A stretch of DNA of 64,000 bases from Azorinus chamasolen (taxonomy: Eukaryota; Mollusca; Bivalvia; Cardiida; Solecurtidae), in assembly GCA_963576725.1 (NCBI GenBank), contig OY755247.1:11861034-11925033 (forward strand). Reading direction: 5' to 3'. The translations under genes and the position numbers were made by a program. Positions 42,789 through 52,152 of the stretch are shown piece by piece. Every line of letters begins with the position of its first letter. Positions within the stretch are counted from its first letter, which is position 1. The notes beneath the pieces were generated by a model. The model saw nothing but the letters and a program-made list of their open reading frames with translations. It was not told the DNA's origin and did no database searches.

Positions 42789-43017
42789 TTAACCCTTTAC
42801 CTCATAGGCTATTTTTAGATACAACCTCTTTGAATAAATCTACCGAAAAGGAGCATTAACTAGAGAAAAGGAATCTTTTAGAATTGTGTAGTTTGAAACC
42901 ATTGTGATAAATAAAGCATTTGCTCCTATAGGAGCAAATGCTCTATTTATCACAATGGTTTCACAAAGTGTCTTTTACAGAGTCGTCAAAAGTCGTCAAT
43001 ATGAGGGAAAGGGTTAA
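42789..43017 (-). mobile_element. TTAA MITE, subfamily B (reverse), full length (229 bp)
   Basis: TTAA at 42789-42792 and 43014-43017, apex CTCCTATAGGAG near 42928. Its left TTAA follows a CTTTGGA...GAAAGGG remnant, so it probably abuts an older element. Confidence 0.92.
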
Positions 43018-43404
43018 TGCAAAAAGAGGAACACTGCATTCATTCTTTCCACCATGTTTGATGTAGGTACAGAAATGAGATCTTTCGGCATGTGCTGCCA
43101 TCTGAAGGAATGATATTTGTATTTAATCTTGAAATGTTACAATGATCTGAAAGTGTTTGTCTAATATGTCAAAAATGTTGCGAAAAATGTTTTGAATTTT
43201 TCAAACCTTTCAAATGGGTTGGAGTGTGTCACCCTGATACAAACTTGAATTGAGAATTAGATCCTGGACTCCCGTGTACTGAAGCAGGTCTTTTGATAAT
43301 GAACATGCGTGTATAATTTCATGAACATTTGTATTTTGAAATCATGCACTCTAAACTAATCAGCTTATTGGTCTTGAAGTATGAGTTTCACATAGACATC
43401 TTGT
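43018..43404. other. Unassigned sequence
   Basis: No gene or repeat recognised; a hairpin fragment of A/C type follows at 43405-43480. Confidence 0.3.
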
Positions 43405-43493
43405 TTGCAAACAGAGTAGATCCAGATCATATGGTGCCTGTAGGATGGCTTCTACTGGAGCCTGACTAGTCTACACTGATGTAAAAAGATGAC

Positions 43494-43743
43494 TTAACCC
43501 TTTCCCTGTTCTGTATTTAGGTCAAATTTCAATACCTACTGAATATTCCTTAACAAAATAGTTATAATGAAATATGCAAGGTGGAGCATTGTAGACATTT
43601 TAGAAAGCAAAGAAAAAGATCTATCCAATTCTACTAGCAAACAGAGTAGACCCTGATCAGAAGGCTCCTCTAGGAGCCGTCTGATCTGGGTCTACTCTGT
43701 TTGCAGATGCGTGAAAACACTTTTATATGAGGGAAAGGGTTAA
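43494..43743 (-). mobile_element. TTAA MITE, subfamily A (reverse), full length (250 bp)
   Basis: TTAACCCTTTCCCTGTTCTG to GAGGGAAAGGGTTAA; apex CTCCTCTAGGAG near 43670. Confidence 0.93.
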
Positions 43744-44087
43744 TCAGGTAAAATAACTGAAAACAATAAAAGTTTGCGTTACAAAGAAATTGAACATACA
43801 TTTTACGTAACAAAAAATTTGAACATACATTTTTGGTAGCAAAGGAAATTGATCATACAGTTTAGGTAACAAGGTAATTGAACATACATTTTATGTAACA
43901 CATACATACAATTATGTACCAAAGAAATTGACCATACAGTTTAGGTAACAAGGTAATTGAACATACATTTGATGTAACACATACATACAATTATGTACCA
44001 AAGAAATAGAACATACATTTTATGTAACACATACATACAATTATGTACCAAAGAAATTGAACAAATATTTTATAAATATCAATATTT
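43744..44087. repeat. Degenerate tandem repeat, unit about 70-75 bp
   Basis: Repeats of GAACATACATTTTATGTAAC, CATACATACAATTATGTACC and AAAGAAATTGA, five to six copies with variable spacing. Confidence 0.7.
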
Positions 44088-44306
44088 TCCTTCAAAAATA
44101 TTCATGTAAGAAATAACAAGACCATGAATATTTATTAGCTGAGTTTTCCTAACAGTACATTAACACAGGATATTTGGGTTTTGGCAGAAAATGTAGAATT
44201 AGATCGCAGACCCAGATCAGACTGTTCCAACAGGACCCATCTGATCCTAGTCTTCGCTTTTTATAAAGGTGTGTAAAGGTGCCTATTATATGAGGGAAAG
44301 GGTTAT
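44088..44306 (-). mobile_element. Subfamily C MITE (reverse), decayed
   Basis: AATATTCATGTAAGAAATAA at the left; degenerate hairpin around TTCCAACAGGAC near 44228; ends GAGGGAAAGGGTTA. Confidence 0.72.
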
Positions 44307-44344
44307 GGTCAATATACAAAGATACTGGAAAAAACACTGATGTT

Positions 44345-44892
44345 TTAACCCTTTGCTAAATAAATATGCCTTTCTATGCCTTTGCAAACAGATTAGACCC
44401 AGATCAGAGGGTTCCTGTAGGAGCCGTCTGATTAGGGTCTACTCTGTTTGCTTATGATATAGATATAGAGGATCTGTTGGGAGTTGTCTTTTAAGATCAC
44501 ATGTTCCTAAACGAGCCTTAGAAAATGTCATTAAGCGAGCCAGGAACATGTGATCTTAAAAGACAACGAGCATCAGATTCTTTTTCTCACATATCAAAAA
44601 AGTGCATTTTCGCCGTTTAAATGACATTTTAACGTCGCTTTCCATGGTTTGATGTCATATATATGACGTATGACGTCATATATGTTCCAAAGTGATCTTA
44701 CACGTGTTACAGATACGGAAATATTAACCCGTTGTTCTAACTCAGAGATAAGGGAAGATATGTGAGAAATAGTTCTCTACAGTATCTGCCATCGCCAAAA
44801 CTACATGTGTCAATGTGCTATTATATCCATTAACCTAATTAATGCTCATGGTGTTATTATTTCTTACACGAATATTCATAGATTAAAGGGCT
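44345..44892 (+). mobile_element. Subfamily C MITE with nested foldback
   Basis: TTAACCCTTTGCTAAATAAA at the left, apex TTCCTGTAGGAG near 44413; the right part resumes at about 44769 (TTCTCTACAGTATCTGCC) and ends ATTAAAGGGCTATT. The break is filled by the next entry. Confidence 0.78.
44474..44768. repeat. Foldback insertion inside the C MITE
   Basis: GTTGTCTTTTAAGATCACAT (44483) pairs with the arm ending at 44567; two TGACGTCA-like motifs near 44665-44690; an outer AGATATGTGAGAAATA echoes TTTCTCACATATC at 44583. Family not recognised. Confidence 0.7.
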
Positions 44893-44929
44893 ATTAAGAT
44901 ACTTCTGCCTTTTGACATTAACCCTTTAT

Positions 44930-45558
44930 CTCATGAATATTTATACAGGAATTCATCATAGCATGACTATTCATTACTTTAACTTGATAAAGGTATGTGA
45001 ATACAAAATGTTTAAACCTTCATTGTGGCAGAAACTCCAGAATCAAATACACATAATTTCATAAGCAACAAGAGGGCCATGAGGCCCTGAAGCACTCACC
45101 TGAGGCAACTACCAGGATGGGGTCATTTTGGACCCAGATGTAATCATTTGTACAACCTTGGTAGAGAACCATAAGGCAAAGCTGCACACCATTAAATAAA
45201 AGTCTAAGCCTTATGGTTTCAGAGAAAAAATAATATTTATCCATGAAAAACTGAAAAGCCCCAGGGCAGAGCCAAGTTTGGCCCAGAGGCCGGGGTCGTA
45301 CGTTGAACATTCTCGGCAGAGGACCACAAGGCAAAGCTACATACCAAATATGGAAGGTATGGGTCTAATGGTTTCAGGGACAAAGATTTTTTTAAGATTT
45401 TTCTTATCATAAAGTATGTCTATGAAAAATTAATATGCCCCAGGGCGGGGCCATTTTTTACCAGGTAATGTTCTTGTACTACATGTTTATTTATAACAAT
45501 TAATCTAATTAATATTCATATCATTTTTTCTTACATAAATATTCATGAAGTAATGGGT
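44930..45558 (-). mobile_element. Subfamily C MITE (reverse) split by a pearl-like insertion
   Basis: TTAACCCTTTATCTCATGAA to TTTCATAAGCAA, then CAAGAGGGCCATGAGGCCCT at 45069 begins a short pearl-like element (to about 45470). C-type sequence and a TAATGGGTTAA end follow near 45550-45560. Confidence 0.6.
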
Positions 45559-45606
45559 TAAGACAGGTTATGCTGTATGTATAAAACAGATTTATTCAAA
45601 TACTAT

Positions 45607-45831
45607 TTAATCCATTCCCTCATATTGACGCCTTTTGATGTCCCTGTAAAAGTTATTTGAAACCAGTGTGATAAATAGAGCATTTGCTCCTATGGAGCAA
45701 ATGCTTTATTTATCACAATGGTTTCAAAAGTACTGAATTCTAAAAATTCCTTTTCTCTAGCAAATGCTTCCTTTCTGAAGATTTGTCCAAAGAGGTTGCA
45801 TCTTAAAATAACCTATGAAGGAATGAGTTAA
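45607..45831 (+). mobile_element. TTAA MITE, subfamily B (first of three in a tandem block)
   Basis: TTAATCCATTCCCTCATATT; apex CTCCTATGGAGC near 45691; ends GAATGAGTTAA. Confidence 0.88.
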
Positions 45832-46537
45832 AGGCGACATCAGCAAATGTTACTTAATAACTTAAATTCAAAAAGCACATTTTAAAGCATAAACATAAGC
45901 ATACAAAGGCATTCTTACTATCACAAAAAGTTGTTGACAAGGCTTTATAATAATATACACATCAATGTTAAGCTCTTTAAATATTGTTTCGGCCATAAAT
46001 TCAAGCTTGGACAAACTTGGCGGGAAACTTAAAGTTGATGATATAGGCTATGAGCTGTTTTTGCCAAAACTTCCTGCTATTGAATTCTTGGCCAAGACAA
46101 AACTTAACCCATTGTATCATATTGATGACTTTTGACGCCTCTGTAAAACTCACTTTTTGAAATCAGTGTGATAAATAGAGCATTTGCTCCATAGGAGCAA
46201 ATGCTTTATTTATCACAATGGTTTCAAATTCAAAGAGGTTGGGTCTAAATATAGCCTCCTATGAGAGAATGGGTTAAAGGCAGACATCAGCAAAAGTTAC
46301 TTATAACTTACTCTCACAAAGCACAAAAGCATACTAACACATTCCTGCTACCACAAGAAGCGGTGCACAATTATATAAAATTGAAGGCTTTATAATAATA
46401 TACATATCAATGTTCAGTTCTTTAAATATTGTCTCGGCCATCAATACTAGATTGGAAATTTTTTAAGGGGAACATGCAGTTGATAATATAGACAATGAGC
46501 TATTTTCCTGCTATTCAATATTTGACCCAGACAAAAC
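45832..46537. repeat. Duplicated spacer between B MITEs
   Basis: Spacer 1 (45832-46103) and spacer 2 (46277-46537) align throughout: ACATCAGCAAA, GGCTTTATAATAATATACA, TCTTTAAATATTGT, CCAGACAAAACTTAACCC-like ends. With the B elements they form a tandem unit of about 450 bp. Confidence 0.85.
46104..46276 (+). mobile_element. TTAA MITE, subfamily B, internally deleted (second of three)
   Basis: TTAA at 46104 and 46273; apex CTCCATAGGAGC near 46193; the right flank is shortened from TTTCAAATT directly to CAAAGAGGTT. Confidence 0.88.
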
Positions 46538-46762
46538 TTAACCCATTCCCTCATATTGCTGGCTTTTGACGCTTCTACAAAAATCACTTTATGGATCTAT
46601 TGTGACAAATAGGACTAGTGCTCCATAGGAGCAAATTCTCTATTTACATATAACACAATGGTTTCTAAACTATCCAATTCTAAACTATTCCTTTTTTCTA
46701 GAAAATGATCCTTTTCTGTAGATTTATTATAAAAGTCTAAAAACCTATGAGGGAATGGGTTA
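46538..46762 (+). mobile_element. TTAA MITE, subfamily B (third of three)
   Basis: TTAA at 46538 and 46759; more diverged arms (TCTATTGTGACAAATAGGAC), apex CTCCATAGGAGC near 46627. Confidence 0.85.
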
Positions 46763-47010
46763 AAGAATCAAAAACTGATATGTACTTCTATGTAGATAAT
46801 TATAAGGTCTCACGTTTTAAAATAACATTAAAAAAACAAAACATTTATTACAATGCAGTAGTGTGAATGTATTTGTTGTCAACATGATATACGTTCAATA
46901 TGCATGATATACAATAAATGAATGCACAAGAATTTATATGTTCCATGTACATTAAACATACCTAGATGCTTGATACGATACACAATGATTTTCTGTTACA
47001 TGATATGTGA

Positions 47011-47238
47011 TTAACCCTTTCTTCCATAAATACGCCTTTCTACGCCTCTGTAATAGTCACTTCTTGAAACCATTGTGATAAATAGAGCATTTGCTCCTAT
47101 AGGTGCAAATGCTCAATTTATCACAATGGTTTCAAACTACAAAAAATCTAAAATGTTCCTTTTCTCTAGTTAATGCTCCTTTTCGGTAGATTTATTCAAA
47201 CAGGTTAGATCTAAAAATAGCCTATGGAGGAAATGGTT
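47011..47238 (+). mobile_element. TTAA MITE, subfamily B
   Basis: TTAACCCTTTCTTCCATAAA; apex CTCCTATAGGTGC near 47099; the right end mutated to GGAAATGGTTGA. Confidence 0.85.
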
Positions 47239-47475
47239 GACGATAGGGATATTCAAATACATACAGATTTACACTGACAGAAGTCGGGCATTTCTTAACA
47301 GCTGGATGTGGCAGAGCTTGCCTTCCTTGTATTGATATTCATTTCCAAATTTTTTTCCCCACAAATTAAAACCTTGGATTTAGGTGTACTGCTTGAAAAT
47401 TTTAAATGTTTAAAGGAAATGGTTGCAAACTGAAAGCATATACATTCTTGGCAGATAAAGTGAATATGCCCTGGA

Positions 47476-47935
47476 AAAGGTGTGAATGCCCATGTACCTG
47501 TAGCAAAATGTGTAGATGTCCATGTACCTGTAGCAAAAGGTGTAGATGCCTATGTACCTGAAGCAAAAGGTGTGAATGCCCATGTAACTGTAGCAAAAGG
47601 TGTAGATGCCTATGTACCTGAAGCAAAAGGTGTGAATGCCCATGTACCTGTAGCAAAAGGTGTAGATGCCTATGTACCTGTAGCAAAATGTGTAGATGCC
47701 TATGTACCTGTAGCAAAATGTGTAGATGCCTATGTACCTGTAGCAAAATGTGTAAATGCCCATGTACCTGTAGCAAAATGTGTAAATGCCCATGTACCTG
47801 TAGCAAAATGTGTAGATGCCTATGTACCTGTAGCAAAAGGTGTAGAGGTCCATGTACCTGTAGCAAAATGTGTAGATGCCCATGTACCTGTAGCAAAAGG
47901 TGTAGATGCCTATGTACCTGTAGCAAAATATGTGG
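47476..47935. repeat. 30-bp minisatellite, about 15 copies
   Basis: Unit ATGTACCTGTAGCAAAATGT + GTAGATGCCC, exact 30-bp period, with two or three alternating variants (GCAAAAGG vs GCAAAATG; CCCATG vs CCTATG). Because 30 is divisible by three, several frames on both strands stay open for 100-190 codons. I regard these frames as by-products of the period. Confidence 0.95.
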
Positions 47936-47957
47936 AGAGGTAATGCAAAGCCCTGTT

Positions 47958-48182
47958 CAACCCTTACTCCAAGAATATTCAAACATCAATTAGATGAACT
48001 GTTATAATAACACATGGACGCAGGAACATTTGGCCAAGGTAGAACTTGTAGAATTATATCTTTATTATACCATAAGCAACCAGAGCAGACCCTGATCAGA
48101 CAGCTCCCATAGGAGCTGCCTGATCTGAGTCTACTCTGTTTGCAAAGGTGTAGAAAGGTGTATTTATGGAGTAAAGGGACAA
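47958..48182 (-). mobile_element. Subfamily C MITE (reverse)
   Basis: ACCCTTACTCCAAGAATATT; apex CTCCCATAGGAGC near 48108; ends TATGGAGTAAAGGGACAA. Confidence 0.8.
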
Positions 48183-48584
48183 TGCCCTAAATGGTATGCA
48201 TGTAAAGTTTCAAATACAAGATATGTAAGCCTTATAAGGTGTAAAAAGCCTTCAAAAGATAAAGCCCAATCCTTACCAGACTGCATTCTGTAGCACTATG
48301 GTGATGTGTAATACTATTAACTTGGGAGTTAAGTATTTTTTTAGTGGATATATCAATCATGCCTTGTATTGAATTCAATAGAAACCTATAGCATGACAAA
48401 TACATCAATGATATATACAGATGTTGTATAAACGTACAATATAGATAAATGTATGCATATGTTCCCTATATGCAGAATTTGACAACTAACACTTACACAC
48501 TACTACAAAATAGTAATATAATAGCATTTCACAAATATAATTTTATCTAATTTATTTTACAACATCAAACTCGGATGTCTTCCT
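48183..48584. other. Unassigned sequence
   Basis: No gene, palindrome or known repeat recognised. Confidence 0.3.
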
Positions 48585-48798
48585 TTAACCCATTCCCTCA
48601 TAAGCTATTTTTAGATCCAACCTCTTTGAATAAATCTACCGAAAAGGAGCATTTGTCAGAGAAAAGGAAATATTTAGAATTGTGAAGCTTTGAAACCACT
48701 GATAAATAGAGCATTTGCTCCTATGGAGCAAATGCTCTATTTATCACAATGGTTTCAAACACTGATTTTTACAGAGACCTCAAAAGGGAATGGGTTAA
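48585..48798 (-). mobile_element. TTAA MITE, subfamily B (reverse)
   Basis: TTAACCCATTCCCTCATAAG to AGGGAATGGGTTAA; one arm shortened (GAAACCACTGATAAATAGAG), apex CTCCTATGGAGC near 48721. Confidence 0.88.
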
Positions 48799-49216
48799 TC
48801 CTTTCACTGTTCAAATTTCAATATTTATGGAATATTCATAAATATCATAAGTCGTGGAGTAAAAAAGAAGTTATACTTGAAAATATTTTAATTCACACAT
48901 TTTATCTGGAGTTCTGCATGACGTTAGAGAATGAGATCTGTAACATATTAGCAAATTACATTCCTTTGTTCATGATGCTGTTCTAAATATTCATCTAATT
49001 AATATTCATGATGTCATTTTTTCTTGCAAGTATTATTTTAACTCATAGCAACACTAAGAGACCTTTGTGTGCATAAGTTGTCTGCTTTAGTCATCACTGA
49101 GACCTTGACCTTTAATCCATCGACCTTGACCTTTAATCCATCGCTATAGGTCTTACATGTAACACATCCTCTACCTATGGTAATCATATATGCCAAATAT
49201 TGAAATCCAAACATGT

Positions 49217-49446
49217 TTAACCCATTCCCTCATAGACTATTTTTTAGATCCAACCACTTTGAATAAATCTACCGAAAAAGAGCATTTACTAGAGAAAAGG
49301 CATATTTTAGAATTTTGTAGTTTGAAACCATTGTGATAAACAGAGCATTTGCTCCTATAGGAGCAAATGCTCTATCTATCACAATGGTTTCAACAGGTGA
49401 CTTTTACAGAGGCATAGAAAGGGGTATTTATGGAGGAAAGGGTTAA
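49217..49446 (-). mobile_element. TTAA MITE, subfamily B (reverse), full length
   Basis: TTAACCCATTCCCTCATAGA to GGAGGAAAGGGTTAA; apex CTCCTATAGGAG near 49356. The last TTAA (49443-49446) is shared with the next element. Confidence 0.92.
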
Positions 49447-49673
49447 CCCGTTACTCCATAAATACGCCTTTGCAAACACAGTAAACCAGACAGCAGCTCG
49501 TGTAGGAGCTGTCTGATCAGGGTCTGCTCGGTTTGCTTATGATATAATATAGATATAATTCTACAGTTCCTGCCATTGCTAAAAACGCCTGTGTCCATGT
49601 GCCATTCTAACAATCTAATTAATATTCGCAATATCATTATTTCTTACATGAATATTCATGGAGTAAAGGGTTC
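49443..49673 (+). mobile_element. Subfamily C MITE abutting the B element
   Basis: TTAACCCGTTACTCCATAAA to CATGGAGTAAAGGGTTCA; apex CTCGTGTAGGAGC near 49502; the left arm has a deletion. Confidence 0.88.
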
Positions 49674-49877
49674 ACAAAGTTATGGTCTAGAAATGAAATA
49701 ACACTTTTCAAACATACATACACATTTATGGCACAAGTGAATTTAAAATAAAGTCTGAGAGTCAACCACTCCGATACGACACTGAGTTTCTTTTCATTTC
49801 ATATGGATCCAAACTGTTTATTGCATTAACCTTTTTCCTGTTGAATATTCTTGTAAGAAAAAAAGCATGAATATCTA

Positions 49878-50126
49878 TTAACCCTTTCCCTGTTCTATAT
49901 TTAGCCCAAATTTCATACCTATTGAATATTCATTAACAAAATAGTTATAAAGAAATATGAAAGGTGGAACATTGTAGACATTTTAGAAAGCAAAGAAACA
50001 GATCTTTCAAATTCTATAAGCAAACTGAGTAGACCCTGATCAGATGGCTCCTCTAGGAGCCGTCTGATCTAGGTCTACTCTGTTTGCAGATGCATGAAAA
50101 CACGTTTATATGAGGGAAAGGGTTAA
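49878..50126 (-). mobile_element. TTAA MITE, subfamily A (reverse), full length (249 bp)
   Basis: TTAACCCTTTCCCTGTTCTA to GAGGGAAAGGGTTAA; apex CTCCTCTAGGAG near 50053. A small C-end remnant lies just upstream. Confidence 0.93.
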
Positions 50127-50265
50127 TTGTTTTTGATCATGGCATATGTGTACAGATAGACCAACTTATTTTGGAACAAAACATGACCTACTCTAATGTA
50201 AACAAAATGAAGTGACTATGCGCTTCCTAATTTTTAAAAGACTTTGCAAGCCCTTCAAAATAATT

Positions 50266-50336
50266 TTTGTGGTGCAATGGATATGTATCTGGGCTTGCAT
50301 GCGGTGGGTCTCGAGTTCGATTCTGACCAGTGGCCA
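50266..50336 (+). repeat. tRNA-like sequence, left member of an inverted pair
   Basis: A-box-like TGGTGCAATGGATA and B-box GAGTTCGATTC; shares GGATATGTATCTGG and CTTGCA with the inverted partner. No CCA or clean stems. Confidence 0.55.
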
Positions 50337-50490
50337 ATATTTCTTTTATTATTAATTAATCGTCCATACAAAACAACAATAAATATAACATTTAATAATT
50401 AATAAAATATTAACATATAATTCAAAACGACTGAAAATTTAAAAGATGATTACAAATAGCAAATCATTTTTGTTTTAAAAAAAAGAAAAC

Positions 50491-50559
50491 TGCATAGCCT
50501 CGGATTTGAACCCATAACCCCCTGTTTGCAAGACCAGATACATATCCATTAGACCAAAG
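50491..50559 (-). repeat. tRNA-like sequence, right member of an inverted pair
   Basis: Minus strand: A-box TGGTCTAATGGATA, B-box GGGTTCAAATCC, acceptor-like ends. TTGCAAA could be read as an anticodon loop with GCA (Cys), but the supporting stem is poor. Confidence 0.6.
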
Positions 50560-50716
50560 CCCAGTACATTATTTGTGGCAACTTACTACAATATGTTGTC
50601 TGGTCCTATAGTTGTGTTCTGTTATGTAAACAACAAAATAACAACAAGTCTCAATATAGCGTGGTTTACCTGTACATGATGCTTTGGTATTGGCGGATAC
50701 TGGTTGAGTTAGACCT

Positions 50717-50912
50717 GGGTCCATGCTTATAAAGCTTTTAGCTGAGTCTGAGTTTCGTTCTCAAGCTTTTGATTGGTCAGATTTGAGTTCTCAAGATTTG
50801 ATTGGTTAGATTTGAGCCAAAGGCTGACCAATCAAATGCTTGAGAACGACTTTGGCTCAAATCTGACCAATCAAATACTCAGACTCAACTAAAAGTTTTA
50901 TAAGCATGGATC
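50717..50912. repeat. Foldback family G, copy 1
   Basis: GGGTCCATGCTTATAAAGCT is inverted as TTTATAAGCATGGATCC; the interior repeats GATTGGTCAGATTTGAG in both orientations, five times. The second copy is at 61936-62113. Confidence 0.85.
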
Positions 50913-51211
50913 CTGTTCTAATTTCATAAGGAACCAAACCAAACCCAAAATAGACGTCTGATCAGGGTCTACTGATTGCAAAAGCATGAAAGGTTATTCA
51001 TATGATGGAAAGGGTTAAGTCACCTGCTGATTCATCTGAATCTAAACTGTTCTCAACTACTGGTCAACAGTGTTGAAAGGTTGTACCTATTGTATTTACA
51101 TGCCATGTAGACCCCAAACAGTAACTGCATCCTAAAACCAGGAACTAGTCTGGATGTAAACAGTTTTCAAAATCAAAACTGTAATTTACTTGTGGTGTGG
51201 CTTTTATTTGA

Positions 51212-52152
51212 TCAACCTTCACTGTTTTGTGAGTCAAAAATACTTAGATCCGGTATGTTAGGTGCATGTACATTGACATTTATGCTTTCAGGTCTGGCAG
51301 CCATGTTTCTGCTAACATTATCATTGGTGTCTTCATCCCCACTAGCCACGTTACTGTTAAAATCATTTTGTTCTCCATCTGATTCCCTGGATGCATTGTT
51401 ACCTCCGCTTTGAAGATCTGTTTCTTCAGTACTTGATATCAATTCAGCTGGCACTGTTTGACCTGCAATGGAAACATCAGGACTTTGATCTTGGTTTGCG
51501 TCTGTAGTTTGCTGGATATCAGTGAAACTACCAAGAGCCGAAGGGTGGTCATCCAGCTGATGAATTCTGTCATTTCTAAGCTTCTCAGCATCTGCCTGTT
51601 GATCTGGTACAGCTCTGTATCTCTCAGCAACAGGCTGAATAGCTTGTGTTCCCTTCAATGATTCATCTGGAATTGTCTCATAATTTGTGTTGGACACAGT
51701 TTGACTTTCAGTTGCCATGGAAACATTAGGACTTTGATTTTGGTTTGTGTCTGTACTTTGCTGGATATCAGTGTAACTACCAAGAGCCGAAGGATGGTCA
51801 TCTAGCTGATGAACTCTGTCTTGTCTAAGCTTCTCAGCATCTGTCTGTTGATCTGGTACAGCTCTGTCTCTCTCAGCAACAGGCTGAATAGCTTGTGTTC
51901 CCTTCAATGATTCATCTGGAATTGTCCCATAATTTGTGGCGGTACTATAACTGCTGAATTCAATACTGTTGCTCACAGCTGCCTGTATGTAAGATGTTGG
52001 GATATTCACTGACTGAGCACTGGCATCAGTGGAGTCATCTGTGTATGTGCTCATTGATTGATCTGGAACATCTTGCTGAGAGGTTTCTCTTGTTCCTTCA
52101 TTGGTCGAATTGTCTTGCCTAGCAGTGAACTCGATACCCTCTTCTCTGGGAC
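51212..52152 (-). CDS. Death-domain-like gene, last exon with 84-residue repeats
   Basis: Acceptor TGATTTTAG; 313 codons to a TGA at 51214-51212, with AATAAA on the minus strand at 51208-51203 right after the stop. Two copies of a block from NYGTIPDESLKGTQAIQPVA to the DIQQST..NQ.QSP segment lie with a period of about 252 bp (about 51945-51693 and 51693-51450). The tail is Asp/Asn/Ser-rich. Read-through with splicing at GTTGAT is a weaker alternative. Confidence 0.78.

Noticed and set aside
47402..47993. Open frames of 100-190 codons on both strands
   Set aside because: Forced by the 30-bp period of the minisatellite; no start context or flanking exon.
51192..51661. Plus-strand open frames opposite the last exon of the minus-strand gene
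   Set aside because: Antisense shadows of a repeat-bearing coding exon.
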